NCBI GenBank assembly: GCA_964431735.1
Contig: CAYSLJ010000048.1
Coordinates: 1-42,887, forward strand
Reading direction: 5' to 3'
Length of the DNA: 42,887 nt
Source of the DNA: CALARM01 sp964431735
Lineage (GTDB): Bacteria; Vulcanimicrobiota; SpSt-956; JAKJGF01
Below the pieces are notes generated by a model. The model searched no databases. It saw nothing but the letters and a program-made list of their open reading frames with translations, and was not told the origin of the DNA. A program made the position numbers and the translations under genes. Shown in pieces: positions 7,117 to 16,075 of the stretch (positions are counted from its first letter, which is position 1; each line of letters opens with the position of its first letter).

Positions 7117-8169
7117 TTAATTTTTTACAGGTTTTATTATGTCGGGAACGGTAAATTCCTTTATCATAATATTTTCTTTTGTCTTTTCCAGAAGTTTTTT
7201 TGTATCTGCCGGTATTTTATTTTCCAGTCCATGATAGGGAGCCATATCGACTCCTCCTTCTATCATATCATAAAGGTATTTATCCTTGAATTTACCTGAT
7301 TCAAGATCTTTTATCATACCTGCAATCGATGTATCCACCTTTAATACCGTGCTTGTAAGAACAGTATCAGGCGCAAGTTCATTCTGATCTGCAATACCGC
7401 CTATGGCATAGATTTTCTTTTCCTTACATGCCTGAATGCAGCCGAAGCTAATACCGTCGCCGTTACAGTAAACTACATCTGCTCCCTGTTCTATCTGGGC
7501 AATAACAGCTTCTTTACCTTTTGCAACATCATCCCATTCATTCAAATAAGTAATAAAAACCTTTATGTCAGGTTTTACTGCTTTTGCTCCCAGTTTATAA
7601 GCTTCCAGAGCCCTGACTACATCAGGTACATCAAATCCGCCTGTAGCACCGATTTTATTGGTTTTTGACATGGATGCTGCAAGCATGCCGGCAAGGTATC
7701 CTGCCTGATGGGCAGGCCAGTCGTAAATAGTAACATTCTCTTTGCTATCAATACCTGTGGCCCAGCCGAATTTTATTGCAGGATAATCTTTCGCCACTTT
7801 TTTTACTGCATCACCGTAATTAAAACTGTGGGCAAGTATTAAATCATATCCCTGGGAAGCATAATCTCTTATGGCTGTTTCTGCGTCTGCAACAGAGACA
7901 TTTTCCGAATAACTGAATTTTATACCAAGATTCTTTTCAGCTTTCACAAGTCCGTCATATCCGGCTGCATTCCAGGAAACATCATTGATTTTTCCGGGCA
8001 TTATCATAGCCACTTTCCATTGCTTTGCAGAACCTGCAGGTTCTGCTGAAGGAGTTGCTCCTGATATGGCGTCTGGTTCTGTTGCAGGAACAGGTGTTTC
8101 TCCTGTTTTCTGGCATGAAGAAAAAATAACTAAAAAAAATAACAGCAAAATACAGCTATATGTTTTCAT
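7117..8169 (-). CDS. BMP-family ABC transporter substrate-binding lipoprotein
   Basis: 350 aa with a lipoprotein signal peptide ending FSSC (Cys19), a short Pro/Ala/Glu-rich linker and a periplasmic-binding fold of the basic-membrane-protein/PnrA type. Recognisable pieces are NDVSWNAAGYDGL, ASQGYDLILAHSF, AGYLAGMLAASMSKTNKIG and VYCNGDGISFGCIQA. Characterised relatives bind purine nucleosides. The permease and ATPase genes that usually accompany it are absent here. GGGGAG precedes the ATG. Confidence 0.85.
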   Translation of the reverse strand: MKTYSCILLLFFLVIFSSCQKTGETPVPATEPDAISGATPSAEPAGSAKQWKVAMIMPGKINDVSWNAAGYDGLVKAEKNLGIKFSYSENVSVADAETAIRDYASQGYDLILAHSFNYGDAVKKVAKDYPAIKFGWATGIDSKENVTIYDWPAHQAGYLAGMLAASMSKTNKIGATGGFDVPDVVRALEAYKLGAKAVKPDIKVFITYLNEWDDVAKGKEAVIAQIEQGADVVYCNGDGISFGCIQACKEKKIYAIGGIADQNELAPDTVLTSTVLKVDTSIAGMIKDLESGKFKDKYLYDMIEGGVDMAPYHGLENKIPADTKKLLEKTKENIMIKEFTVPDIIKPVKN

Positions 8170-8242
8170 AAATTCTCCCCTTTCTTATATTTACTATACT
8201 TTTGCACTTTTTTATAATTTCCTTGTTTTTACTGACTTTATA

Positions 8243-8579
8243 TTACCACGACAGATAAAAGAGTATCCCAGAACCCTGGATTACACCTGTCTCCGGCCGG
8301 GCTCTGGAGAAAAAAATATAATCCTCTTGCAATGAAATTTGTTCTTACAGGCATCTACGATTTTGCCTCTATTTACTGACCTGATCATAAGCATTTAATA
8401 AAGGTCTTCCTCCCGTCACGCGTTACGCGTTACGCGTCACGAGAGCATATATTTATTATTTATGCTCACCTCAGTAATTTACAGATCTCTCTGAATACGG
8501 ATATTTTTTTCTCCAGAGCCAGGCCGGAGACAGGCTTTTGAGATGGATACTAACTTACCTGTTGCGGTATTATAGTTAA
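8243..8579. repeat. F4 element inserted in F3, itself interrupted by F1
   Basis: Starts TTACCACGACAG and ends with a TACCTGTTGCGGTA box. The CTGTCTCCGGCC...CTCTGGAGAAAAAAATAT stem at about 8289-8322 has its complement at 8503-8534. TTATA flanks both sides (8238-8242 and 8580-8584), a candidate target duplication. Removing the F1 copy at 8375-8475 restores a CTCTATTTAATTTAC-like core corresponding to the one at 14282-14297. Confidence 0.75.
8375..8475. repeat. F1 element with four-module CG core
   Basis: 101 bp with inverted ends ACTGACCTGATCATAAGCAT and ...TTATGCTCACCTCAGT. The centre holds exactly four 7-mers at 8414-8441: CGTCACG, CGTTACG, CGTTACG, CGTCACG. It is the inverse orientation of the 101-bp copy at 30722-30822. 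Confidence 0.85.
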
Positions 8580-8828
8580 ATAGGTTCCGGGTTTTAATCT
8601 TCCTGACCCGACACCTGACACCTGAAAATAGATTGTTTTTTACAGTTTTTAAAATCTGCAAAAGTATAGATATTTATCCACATTTATTTATCAGCATCCA
8701 TGTTAGCTGTCGGTGTATTTCATGACTTATTGGAATTTAAGGGGGCATGACATGTTACGGGTTTATGTTTCTGCATATCACCCGTATTATTTCTGTCCAC
8801 TGTTGATAAGTGACTATAACCAATTTTT

Positions 8829-9245
8829 TTACCTGCTTTTTGTAGCTACCGTCTTCCATGAGATACCACCTCTGGATTTGAAACTACCTGTTACTTCAAT
8901 CCATTCCGGTTTACAGACCGTCCATATATCTTCCATAATATTATTGGTTATAAATTCACCGAAATCTTTTTTGTTTCTGTAGGACATGAGATAGATTTTA
9001 AGAGATTTTGCTTCTATTAAATATTCATCGGGTATATATTTGATAAGTATATCGGCGAAATCCGGTTGCCCCGTAACAGGACAGATGGATGTAAATTCTC
9101 CTTCCTGATAAAATTCTACCGTAAAATCATTGTCACAGTATTTATTACGGAAAGTTTCCAGAATGTCTCTGGAAGGTTCATTAGGATAATTTTTCACTAC
9201 CGAGCCTAAAAGTGTTAGTTCCTTATATTCACCTGTTTTTTTCAT
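8829..9245 (-). CDS. queF: NADPH-dependent preQ0 reductase QueF
   Basis: Short (type I) QueF, 138 aa, which reduces 7-cyano-7-deazaguanine to preQ1 in queuosine biosynthesis. Key features: FTSICPVTGQPDFAD with thioimide-forming Cys55 and Asp62, and the substrate/NADPH motif EAKSLKIYLMSYRN with Glu78. No other queuosine genes and no recognisable preQ1 riboswitch lie next to it. The upstream space is shared with the divergent gene at 9469. Confidence 0.95.
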   Translation of the reverse strand: MKKTGEYKELTLLGSVVKNYPNEPSRDILETFRNKYCDNDFTVEFYQEGEFTSICPVTGQPDFADILIKYIPDEYLIEAKSLKIYLMSYRNKKDFGEFITNNIMEDIWTVCKPEWIEVTGSFKSRGGISWKTVATKSR

Positions 9246-9468
9246 AATGAATTTATAGTATTATATTTATTTAATAGTGTCAATAGAAATTTATTATACA
9301 GTCAAATTCTGCATGAAAGTTAACAAAATATTAACAATTTATATAACACATGTTGCAATTTTTGTTATATACTGTAAATGGATAAGTACAGGTGAAATTA
9401 CCTGACATTAATTTTCCGGAAATAACAGGGGATTTTCAGAAAAGAAATTCCTATTGGAGGTTTTAAAT

Positions 9469-10002
9469 ATGAAAGTTGGTTTTAATGATTTTAATTCTAA
9501 CTGGGCACAGGTTTCAGACAGGAAAAGTGTTCCCAGAAAAAAAGAACTGTCAGAAGGAATTACTGAGACATTTATACCTTCGTCACAGGAAGAAGTGGTA
9601 TTTCCAAAACAGATATCTATAAATCTGGGAAAGATACATACTGGCGGTGCAATCTGTCCGGGACTGGGAAAAATTGATGAAGTTTGCCTGAAATTTCCTG
9701 AAGAAATCAAGCAGAATCATAAGACAGCTATGACAGAAGGTATGATGGGAACAGGGACTTTAGGATGGGTTATAGCAAACGGTAATGATATCAAAGGAGG
9801 GTCTGAAGGGGTAAGGCCGGCGAATATTCAGACAATGTTTGATAAATACTGGGACGGAACGAGTGAAAATCATCAGATATCTTTAGTTCAGACAGGTGGA
9901 GGCATACCGGGAGCGATTGCAATTAAGGACCTGCCATGGGACGTACCTGCTATGCCGGTAAAGGATATACCTCCGTTCCCTGTAATGCCCCTTGAGTTAT
10001 AA
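9469..10002 (+). CDS. Hypothetical protein, 177 aa
   Basis: I do not recognise it. The start is set by GGAGG eight bases before the ATG at 9469. There is no signal peptide and no membrane segment. The sequence is rich in Gly, Pro and hydrophobic residues, with repeated GG and TGG turns and a C-terminal proline-rich stretch (DLPWDVPAMPVKDIPPFP). It is eight bases from the YigZ-family gene and probably co-transcribed with it. Function unknown. Confidence 0.75.
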   Translation: MKVGFNDFNSNWAQVSDRKSVPRKKELSEGITETFIPSSQEEVVFPKQISINLGKIHTGGAICPGLGKIDEVCLKFPEEIKQNHKTAMTEGMMGTGTLGWVIANGNDIKGGSEGVRPANIQTMFDKYWDGTSENHQISLVQTGGGIPGAIAIKDLPWDVPAMPVKDIPPFPVMPLEL

Positions 10003-10010
10003 TTTATTAT

Positions 10011-10628
10011 ATGATAGAAAAATATAATAGTGTCAATAAAGATTTTGGCCCCTTTGAATTTAAAGAAAAGGGGTCAAAATTTATTTCTTATTTATGTCCT
10101 GTTTCTACAGAAGAGGAAGCAGATAAAATATTAAATAGATTGAAAAAAGAATTTTACGATGCCACTCATATATGTTATTCTTATAGAATCGGTCGTGGTA
10201 TAGAAGAGTATGTCAGAATAAATGATGCAGGAGAACCTTCAGGCACTGCAGGAAGACCTATTTATCTGGAGATTATCAGACGGGATCTGTTCAATGTTCT
10301 CCTTGCCGTTATCAGATATTTCGGTGGTATTAAATTAGGAAAAGGGGGATTGCAGAGAGCCTATTCCGGCGCATCGAGGAATGTAATAGATATATCTGAT
10401 ATAGTTATCTGTGAAATAAGAAAAGAAGTCTCTCTGTCCGTTCCTTTTAATCTTATCGGTGACATAATAAATATGGCAGGCAGATTCGGTATGAAAATAT
10501 TGTCTCAGGAATATACACAGGAGGGAGTATCCATGTTTCTTTCCGTTCCTGCAGGAAAAGTAGAGGCATTTCAGACACAATTAACAGAAAAAACAGCCGG
10601 AAAGATTCAGATAGTAATTGGTGAGTAG
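10011..10628 (+). CDS. YigZ/IMPACT (UPF0029) family protein
   Basis: 205 aa with the family pattern: KGSKFISYLCPV near the start, ATHICYSYRIG, the signature NDAGEPSGTAGRPI and YFGGIKLGKGGLQRAYS. YigZ/IMPACT proteins have an RNase PH/EF-G IV-like fold and are linked to translation control, but a precise bacterial role is not established. The stop codon TAG and the last Gly-Glu codons lie inside a GTGAGTA repeat, so the repeat appears to define the C-terminus. Confidence 0.9.
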   Translation: MIEKYNSVNKDFGPFEFKEKGSKFISYLCPVSTEEEADKILNRLKKEFYDATHICYSYRIGRGIEEYVRINDAGEPSGTAGRPIYLEIIRRDLFNVLLAVIRYFGGIKLGKGGLQRAYSGASRNVIDISDIVICEIRKEVSLSVPFNLIGDIINMAGRFGMKILSQEYTQEGVSMFLSVPAGKVEAFQTQLTEKTAGKIQIVIGE

Positions 10629-10680
10629 TGAGTAGTGAGAAGAAGTTAGTCCCATTCACTATTCACCACTCACTACTCAC
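10621..10680. repeat. F6 GTGAGTA palindrome between convergent genes
   Basis: Left arm GTGAGTA, GTGAGTA, GTGAGAA; right arm TTCACTA, TTCACCA, CTCACTA, CTCAC. It fills the whole space between the convergent YigZ-family and HtrA-like genes and overlaps the former's stop codon. The hairpin could act as a bidirectional transcription end, although there is no U tract. Confidence 0.85.
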
Positions 10681-12059
10681 TAAATATTAACCTTTTGAAG
10701 TGACGGTATTTCACTTTCCGAATAATAAACAACCTTGACTATCGTACCATAATTTGTCGTCCAGTAGAAGAACTCAACAGGCTGTCCCGGTTTGACATCT
10801 TTTATGGCATTCCAGAAATCTGCAAGAGATTTTACCGGATAATAGGTTAAGTTTATAAGTATTCCTCTTATTGTTCCCTTATGTGCTCCCCAGGCTTCAG
10901 CAGAACTGCCTTCCAGAACATCACTTACATATACACAATCCGGAGATGCCCATGAATAGGATGTTTCGTAAACAGTCGGACTGTTTGGCTGTATGACCAT
11001 ACCGGCAAAAGTAACATATTCTTTCGGTCTCAGGGAACCTCTTTCCAGAACATCCAGATCAAGTTTGACCTGCTTTCCCATACGGCACAGGAGAAATGAG
11101 CATTTTTTACCGCCGAGATTTCTCATGGTAGATAAAAAATCTGCATTATTCACAGGTATTTTATTATCAACAGATATGATTATATCACCCGGCATAAACC
11201 CGCTTTTCTCAGCAGGGCTTTCTTTGAGAATAGCCGTTACTAAAATAGATTTTCTCGGAAGAGAGACATAGAATGTTGCTCCGAAATCTTCTATTGCTCT
11301 GTCAGGATTTATCTCTTCTATTGTTGCACCAATCCATCCCATACGGCCGGCATAGGGAAGTTCTCCTTTTATGACCTGTTCTATAATCGGTTTTAACTGA
11401 TTTATTGCAAGACTCCAGCCAATTCCATGAGTATCATTTGTTACTGCAGTATTAACTCCTATAACAAGTCCGTCTTCAAGAGATATAAGAGGCCCTCCGC
11501 TGTTACCGGGATTTATGGCTGCATCTGTCTGAAGGAAAGAACCTGCAAAATCACCGGGAGTATTGGTTGTGCTTGAAATAATGCCTTTTGTTGCACAGTA
11601 TTCGAGTCCCATAGGGTTGCCGAATGTTCCAACCGAAATACCTACAGATGTTTTTTCGGAATCCCCCATTACGGCACAGCTTATACCGGGAGATACACCT
11701 TTTTCACTCAATTTGAATTTTAATATACCGAAATCATATATAGGATCTATATATACTGGAAGAGCCTGAAATCTTTCTCCGTCTTTAAAACTTATTTGAA
11801 GTGAACTGATACCGTCTCCTATAACATGCTTATTTGTTCCGACAAAAGCATAGCCTGTATTTTTATCTATGTGGAGAACAAACCCGGAACCGGTCCATGA
11901 ACCACGGCTGGATGTTTCAAGGGCTGTAACAGTACTTCCGTAGATTCGAACTGTATACTTTTCTGCTTCTTTAAAATAGCTCTCTTGATTTGTCTGTGCC
12001 ATTACAGAAGAGGAAATTAAAAATACCAGAACAGTCAGAATATAATATTTTATCTTCAT
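10680..12059 (-). CDS. HtrA/DegP-like trypsin protease with PDZ domains
   Basis: 459 aa, exported through a signal peptide ending near SSSVMAQ. The protease domain shows NKH (His78), YDFGILKF (Asp109) and NPGNSGGPL (Ser187) in the expected order, numbering from the chosen start. A PDZ domain follows (SPAEKSGFMPGDIIISVDNK), and a second PDZ-like region contains GSSAEAWGAHKGTIRGILI. The likely role is periplasmic protein quality control. The ATG at 12059 is preferred over the GTG at 12068 because AAGGAG lies at proper spacing. Confidence 0.9.
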   Translation of the reverse strand: MKIKYYILTVLVFLISSSVMAQTNQESYFKEAEKYTVRIYGSTVTALETSSRGSWTGSGFVLHIDKNTGYAFVGTNKHVIGDGISSLQISFKDGERFQALPVYIDPIYDFGILKFKLSEKGVSPGISCAVMGDSEKTSVGISVGTFGNPMGLEYCATKGIISSTTNTPGDFAGSFLQTDAAINPGNSGGPLISLEDGLVIGVNTAVTNDTHGIGWSLAINQLKPIIEQVIKGELPYAGRMGWIGATIEEINPDRAIEDFGATFYVSLPRKSILVTAILKESPAEKSGFMPGDIIISVDNKIPVNNADFLSTMRNLGGKKCSFLLCRMGKQVKLDLDVLERGSLRPKEYVTFAGMVIQPNSPTVYETSYSWASPDCVYVSDVLEGSSAEAWGAHKGTIRGILINLTYYPVKSLADFWNAIKDVKPGQPVEFFYWTTNYGTIVKVVYYSESEIPSLQKVNI

Positions 12060-12080
12060 GAAAATCACTCCTTAAATAAT

Positions 12081-12209
12081 TTGTAGGTTTTCAGCTATCA
12101 GCAGTCAGCTTTTATTAGAATTACATAGTAAATGTCATTAAATATTAGACTATTTATATAATCAGGGCCTGTAATCTTTAACTGATAGCTAACTGATGAA
12201 CGCTTACAA
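12081..12209. repeat. F5 palindromic element (AGCTATC/AGCAGTC heptads)
   Basis: About 129 bp with inverted ends TTGTAGGTTTTCAGC and GATGAACGCTTACAA. The arms are built from 7-mers such as AGCTATC, AGCAGTC, GCTGATA-like and GCTAACT. It closely matches 16268-16406 and, in pieces, 31465-31800. It lies upstream of the htrA-like gene. Confidence 0.85.
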
Positions 12210-12244
12210 TAATTTTATAAAACGTCCAGACTGGCTCCTGTTCA

Positions 12245-13330
12245 CTAAACACTTGGTAGAGATACATGTGCTCTTGTTCCTTTACCTGCTTCACTTTCTA
12301 TAATGAAGTTTCCCCCTGCAAATTCCACAAGTCTTCTGGTAATGATAAGTCCGAGTCCTACACCCTGTTGTTCATATATTTTTCTTTCAAATTGTATATA
12401 GGCACCTATATCGGCAATTTGAACGGGAGTCATACCTCTGCCTTTATCGGTAACATAAATATGAAACATGTTGTCAAATTCGGTAATTATATGAACAGAT
12501 TGGCCTGATGAAGAAAATTTAAATGCATTATCAAGCAATTCTTCCAGTATTTTTTCCAGATTTGTTTCTGAAATATATACAGATCCATCCTGTAGTTCCA
12601 GTATTAAATCATTTTCTCTATTTTCCAGCTTTGCTTTTTTTAAAGCTACATGGGATATAATATGTTCTACAGAGTTTATATTACCCTGTAAAAGTTTGAT
12701 TCTATCTAAATTCGCTTCAGCCAGTTCAAGTTCTGCATAGAGCAGTGTATTCTGTATGAGTCTGTGAAGTCTCTGACCTGAGTTGTAAATTTCCTGTACC
12801 AGTTCAAGTAATTCTTTTCTATCAATTGTTTCATATTCGTTTATCAATATTTCAGAGAGACCCAGTATGCCATTGAGAGGTGATCTGAACTCATGCGGTA
12901 AAGCTCTGGCAATAGAAGTTCTGAGTTCATCAAGTTTTTCCCTGGATTTATTATGAATGATTTCCTGTTTTTTTAATCTGGTATTAATTGCAGAGAGAAG
13001 TTCTTTTCTTGTGAAAGGTTTGGTTATATAATCATCTGCTCCCAGTTCCATACCCTGTCTCTGTTCAAACCTGTCAGCTTTTGCAGTAAGAAATATAAAA
13101 GGTATGGTTGCCGTTAAAGGGTTTTTTCGTAATTCACTGAGAACACAGTACCCGTCCATTTCCGGCATCATTACATCACATATAATCAGGTCAGGTAATA
13201 TTTCTTTTGCTCTGGCCAGACCTGATAACCCGTTTTCTGCCCCTGAAACCTGATAATTTTCAAATTCCAGAGTTTTTAATATATTTCCAAGAACAGATGG
13301 TTCATCTTCTATTACAAGAATTTTTTTCAC
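12245..13330 (-). CDS. Receiver - histidine kinase hybrid
   Basis: 361 aa. An N-terminal receiver (acidic pair near E8-D9, phospho-acceptor D52, K104 in ITKPF) is followed by a HisKA domain (LPHEFRSPLNG, His146) and a HATPase_c domain (DNAFKFSSSG, GRGM, GVGLGLIITRR). Receiver-first order with no input or membrane domain means it is probably driven by another kinase. It starts with GTG after AAAGGAG and lies 87 bases downstream of the histidine kinase at 13418 on the same strand, so it is likely co-transcribed. Confidence 0.92.
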   Translation of the reverse strand: MKKILVIEDEPSVLGNILKTLEFENYQVSGAENGLSGLARAKEILPDLIICDVMMPEMDGYCVLSELRKNPLTATIPFIFLTAKADRFEQRQGMELGADDYITKPFTRKELLSAINTRLKKQEIIHNKSREKLDELRTSIARALPHEFRSPLNGILGLSEILINEYETIDRKELLELVQEIYNSGQRLHRLIQNTLLYAELELAEANLDRIKLLQGNINSVEHIISHVALKKAKLENRENDLILELQDGSVYISETNLEKILEELLDNAFKFSSSGQSVHIITEFDNMFHIYVTDKGRGMTPVQIADIGAYIQFERKIYEQQGVGLGLIITRRLVEFAGGNFIIESEAGKGTRAHVSLPSV

Positions 13331-13417
13331 GTTTCATCTCCTTTACAATTATTTTAAAACTATAGTAATGTTCATTTTTATAAAGCTTTAGATAAAAAAA
13401 GCCATTTATCTAAATGA

Positions 13418-14134
13418 TTAGCCGATGGGAATATTAATAGTTACAGTCGTACCTTCTCCTATAAGAGATGATATATTTATATTTCCTTTATGAAGTTCCA
13501 GACACCGTCTGACAATTGTAAAACCAAGACCTGCCCCGGGTATATTACCGACATTTTTTGCCCTGTGAAATGCCTCGAAGACCATGTCATGTTCTTCCTG
13601 AGGGATACCTATGCCTTTATCTTTGATAATAAAAACAATTTCTTTATCCTTGCAGGTTAAATTACATGTCACAGGTGTTTCTTCAGAAGAATATTTCAGG
13701 GCATTTAAGAGAATATTTAAAAGAATATTTCTGAGCAGCCCTTTATCAACAGATACATTATTATATATACCTTCATAAGAGAAGGTTATTCTGTTTCTGG
13801 AGACTTTTAATTCATCTACCAGAGATATGCAGAATTTTTCAAGATCTACAGATTCCGGTTTGAAGGTCAACCTGCCTGAGTCAACTTTACCGAGAATAGA
13901 AACATTATCAAGTAACATGGTCATTCTATCTATTGCATGTTTAATACTGCAGTAAATTTGATTTTTTTCTTCTTTTACAAGTTTTTCACTGTAATTTTCA
14001 AGTAATTCTATAGAAGATAAAATAGTCGTCAGAGGTGTGCGAAATTCATGTGATACAAGGGAAATAAAACGGGACTTCAAGAGTTCCAGTTCTTTTATCT
14101 TTTCATTGGAAATACTGACTTCTTTTTGTTCCAA
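13418..14134 (-). CDS. Soluble histidine kinase (HisKA-HATPase)
   Basis: 238 aa starting from TTG, with GGAGG ten bases upstream. It has only the transmitter: LVSHEFRTPL (His29), N-box NALKYSSEE, DKGIGIP and GAGLGFTIVRR. No sensor or membrane segment is present, so it resembles the C-terminal half of a larger kinase. No upstream coding remnant is evident before 14190, where an F4 repeat begins. It could be a genuine short kinase working with the hybrid kinase downstream. Confidence 0.85.
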   Translation of the reverse strand: MEQKEVSISNEKIKELELLKSRFISLVSHEFRTPLTTILSSIELLENYSEKLVKEEKNQIYCSIKHAIDRMTMLLDNVSILGKVDSGRLTFKPESVDLEKFCISLVDELKVSRNRITFSYEGIYNNVSVDKGLLRNILLNILLNALKYSSEETPVTCNLTCKDKEIVFIIKDKGIGIPQEEHDMVFEAFHRAKNVGNIPGAGLGFTIVRRCLELHKGNINISSLIGEGTTVTINIPIG

Positions 14135-14189
14135 TATTTAAAAACCTCCATTTATTATAAAATTTAGTTCGACATAATAATGGCAAAAC

Positions 14190-14398
14190 CTTTTTCTAAA
14201 ACCTGTCCCTGGCCGTGCTCTTCCAGAAAAGATATGATCCTGTTGCGTGGTAAACTGGTTTTGCAGACTGTTAATATTTTGCGTCTATATAATTTATAAC
14301 TCTCTTTTAATACGGCATATCTTTTCCTCCAGAGCCCGGCCAGGGACAGGAGTGAGTGCCATATTTTTTTTTTGGTACCAATTTACCTGTTGCGGTAC
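14190..14398. repeat. F4 palindromic element
   Basis: Stem CCTGTCCCTGGCC (from 14202) pairs with GGCCAGGGACAGG (to 14350), and the AAAAGATAT and ATATCTTTTCC arms are also complementary. The centre carries AATATTTTGCGTCTATATAA, shared with positions 1-60, and the right end is TACCTGTTGCGGTACT. It matches 31479-31706 in inverse orientation. The left outermost end is not clearly conserved. Downstream, 14400-14430 carries an AAGTTATGAAATA-type repeat. Confidence 0.8.
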
Positions 14399-14461
14399 TA
14401 AGTTATGAAATATATTATAAACTATAATTTTAAACAACTTGCCCGCAGAGCGTTAAGAATT

Positions 14462-14498
14462 GTAAGAAAAATAACTCCGGCAAATTATTAGAACGATA
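14462..14498. repeat. F2 partial copy
   Basis: TAAGAAAAATAACTCCGGCA and the following AAATTATTAGAACGAT match, in inverse orientation, the right end of the F2 element at 42769-42887. Only this end is present, just downstream of the kinase gene that stops at 14505. Confidence 0.65.
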
Positions 14499-14504
14499 GT
14501 ATTT

Positions 14505-15671
14505 TCATAGTTCAATATCTAAAGGAAGAGATATTGAAAAAGTTGTCCCTTCTTTTTCCGTTGAAGTGAAGGTAACTTTCCCTCCCAGATAATTTTCTCC
14601 GAACAGTTTCATACTGTATGTACCCATACCTCTTCCTTTTCCTTCCTTTGTGCTGAATGAACGTTTGAATATATTAAGTGCTATATCTTCAGGAATTGCA
14701 CCTTTATTATGTACGGAAAATACCAGATGTACTCCATCTTTTTCGGCATACACTTTTACCGTTCCGTCTTTTTCCGTCGCTTCAAGTGCGTTCTTAATCA
14801 TATTAATAAGAACTCTCATAATAAGAGCTGTTTCTGTAGCAAAAGATATGTTACCGGTATTATTATGAAAAACTATATGTTTATTCTTTTTAAATTTATT
14901 ATTGCCGAAAAGTGTTTCCAGCCTGTTAAAAATATGCTCTGCATTTACACAGGTAGTTTTTATAGTTAATTCTCCTTTTTCAGCCAGATAAAGATTATAT
15001 TGATAGTTAAATTCCTGTTTTAAATAATCGGACAGTTCTATTATTTTATTTGCAGCTTTTACGGGATCGGTATTTTTCAGCATCTGAGTCCATCCTATAA
15101 GTCCTGTAAGTATATTATTAATATCGTGAAAAAATACCTTTTCCAGAACTTCGCGCCGCTTTATTGAACTTATATCCTGTAAAACAAATATTAAGAATTT
15201 GCAGTCATTTATATTAACAGGTGTAACATGAACCTGAAATTCAATATTTTCCAGTCTGTTATTTTTGTACATGACCATATTACATTCACCTTTTACTGAT
15301 TGCGATGTGGCCTGACAGCTTAAAATAGAAATAACTGCTCCGCATGTATTACAGTATCTGGACGTTCCGCATCTGCCAGGCCCTTCTTCAGCATGAATAC
15401 AGTTCAATAATTCACCCGGTCTCATCCCTGTAATTTTTTTCGATTCTTCTGTTCCCAGAACATCAAGAATCTCTCTGTTCCCGGCGAGTATCTGACGATG
15501 TTCATTTAAAATAATAACAAAGCCTTCCACAGACTCCAGAACAACCTGTATAATAGGATTATTTATGGCAAAATCTATCTGTTTTTTTAGATCTTCTGCC
15601 GGTGCTCTTTCGGGAGAAGCAAAATAAGTCTTTATATATTCGTCTGTCTTTTTGTTTATATGGTCTGTCAT
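14505..15671 (-). CDS. PAS histidine kinase with cysteine-rich insert
   Basis: 388 aa, predicted soluble. The PAS domain covers about residues 40-170 and contains a cysteine cluster (C91, C101, C107 and C110, with GRCGTSRYCNTCGA), a pattern seen in PAS-kinases of anaerobic bacteria that may bind metal or sense redox state. The phospho-acceptor box is FFHDINN (His182). The ATPase domain has NMIKNALEAT, NKGAIPED and GRGMGTYSMK. No receiver is adjacent. Confidence 0.88.
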   Translation of the reverse strand: MTDHINKKTDEYIKTYFASPERAPAEDLKKQIDFAINNPIIQVVLESVEGFVIILNEHRQILAGNREILDVLGTEESKKITGMRPGELLNCIHAEEGPGRCGTSRYCNTCGAVISILSCQATSQSVKGECNMVMYKNNRLENIEFQVHVTPVNINDCKFLIFVLQDISSIKRREVLEKVFFHDINNILTGLIGWTQMLKNTDPVKAANKIIELSDYLKQEFNYQYNLYLAEKGELTIKTTCVNAEHIFNRLETLFGNNKFKKNKHIVFHNNTGNISFATETALIMRVLINMIKNALEATEKDGTVKVYAEKDGVHLVFSVHNKGAIPEDIALNIFKRSFSTKEGKGRGMGTYSMKLFGENYLGGKVTFTSTEKEGTTFSISLPLDIEL

Positions 15672-15816
15672 AAATTCCTCTTATCTACACTATGATATAT
15701 TTCTTTTACTAACTGACATTTTCTGTTCGTTTATACCGCCCGGTCCGGCAGGGTTCATATATAATTTTCTTGTCTGTTACGGTTCTATATCACCTTTACC
15801 GGTAAATTGTGAACAT

Positions 15817-16050
15817 TTATCCTCCGTCAACCATTACTGTCAGACATATTTTATCTTTATCTTTCACTTCAGTATTCATAGCAACAGGTATGTCATTTAA
15901 AAAACACATTATAAATTCAAGTTCTTCTTCTTTATATCCTTGTTCCAGAAGTAAATCTTTTATATTTTTTTTTCTGTCTGTGTATATTTCGATTTCAGAG
16001 TTTCCTCCGGCTTTTTTCAGAGGCCCTGTAATGGAAATATGTACCTTCAA
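15817..16050 (-). CDS. MoaD/ThiS-like sulfur-carrier protein
   Basis: 77 aa with the beta-grasp length and a C-terminal VDGG. In MoaD/ThiS proteins this Gly-Gly end is adenylated and thiocarboxylated to deliver sulfur. Other features are the N-terminal strand MKVHISITGPLKK and the loop LNDIPVAMNTEVKDKD. No moeB, thiF, moaE or thiG gene is nearby, so pathway assignment (molybdopterin, thiamine or another sulfur transfer) is open. Confidence 0.75.
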   Translation of the reverse strand: MKVHISITGPLKKAGGNSEIEIYTDRKKNIKDLLLEQGYKEEELEFIMCFLNDIPVAMNTEVKDKDKICLTVMVDGG

Positions 16051-16075
16051 AAATAAAACCTCCCTTCAGGAAAAC

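Larger units (their letters stand above)
8191..8672. repeat. F3 palindromic element interrupted by an F4 element
   Basis: Inverted ends TTACTATACTTTTGCA (8191-8206) and TGCAAAAGTATAGATA (8657-8672). The left 50 bases match, on the opposite strand, 18287-18336, and the right 90 bases match 18176-18265. Removing 8243-8579 restores a contiguous copy like the one at 18175-18337. Confidence 0.8.

Noticed and set aside
9246..9468. preQ1 riboswitch upstream of queF
   Set aside because: No preQ1-type hairpin with the A-rich tail could be found in the short AT-rich space before queF.
13418..14134. Histidine kinase as a truncated remnant of a larger gene cut by the F4 element
   Set aside because: A TTG start with GGAGG fits the intact frame, and no sensor-domain coding sequence is visible on the other side of the F4 element.
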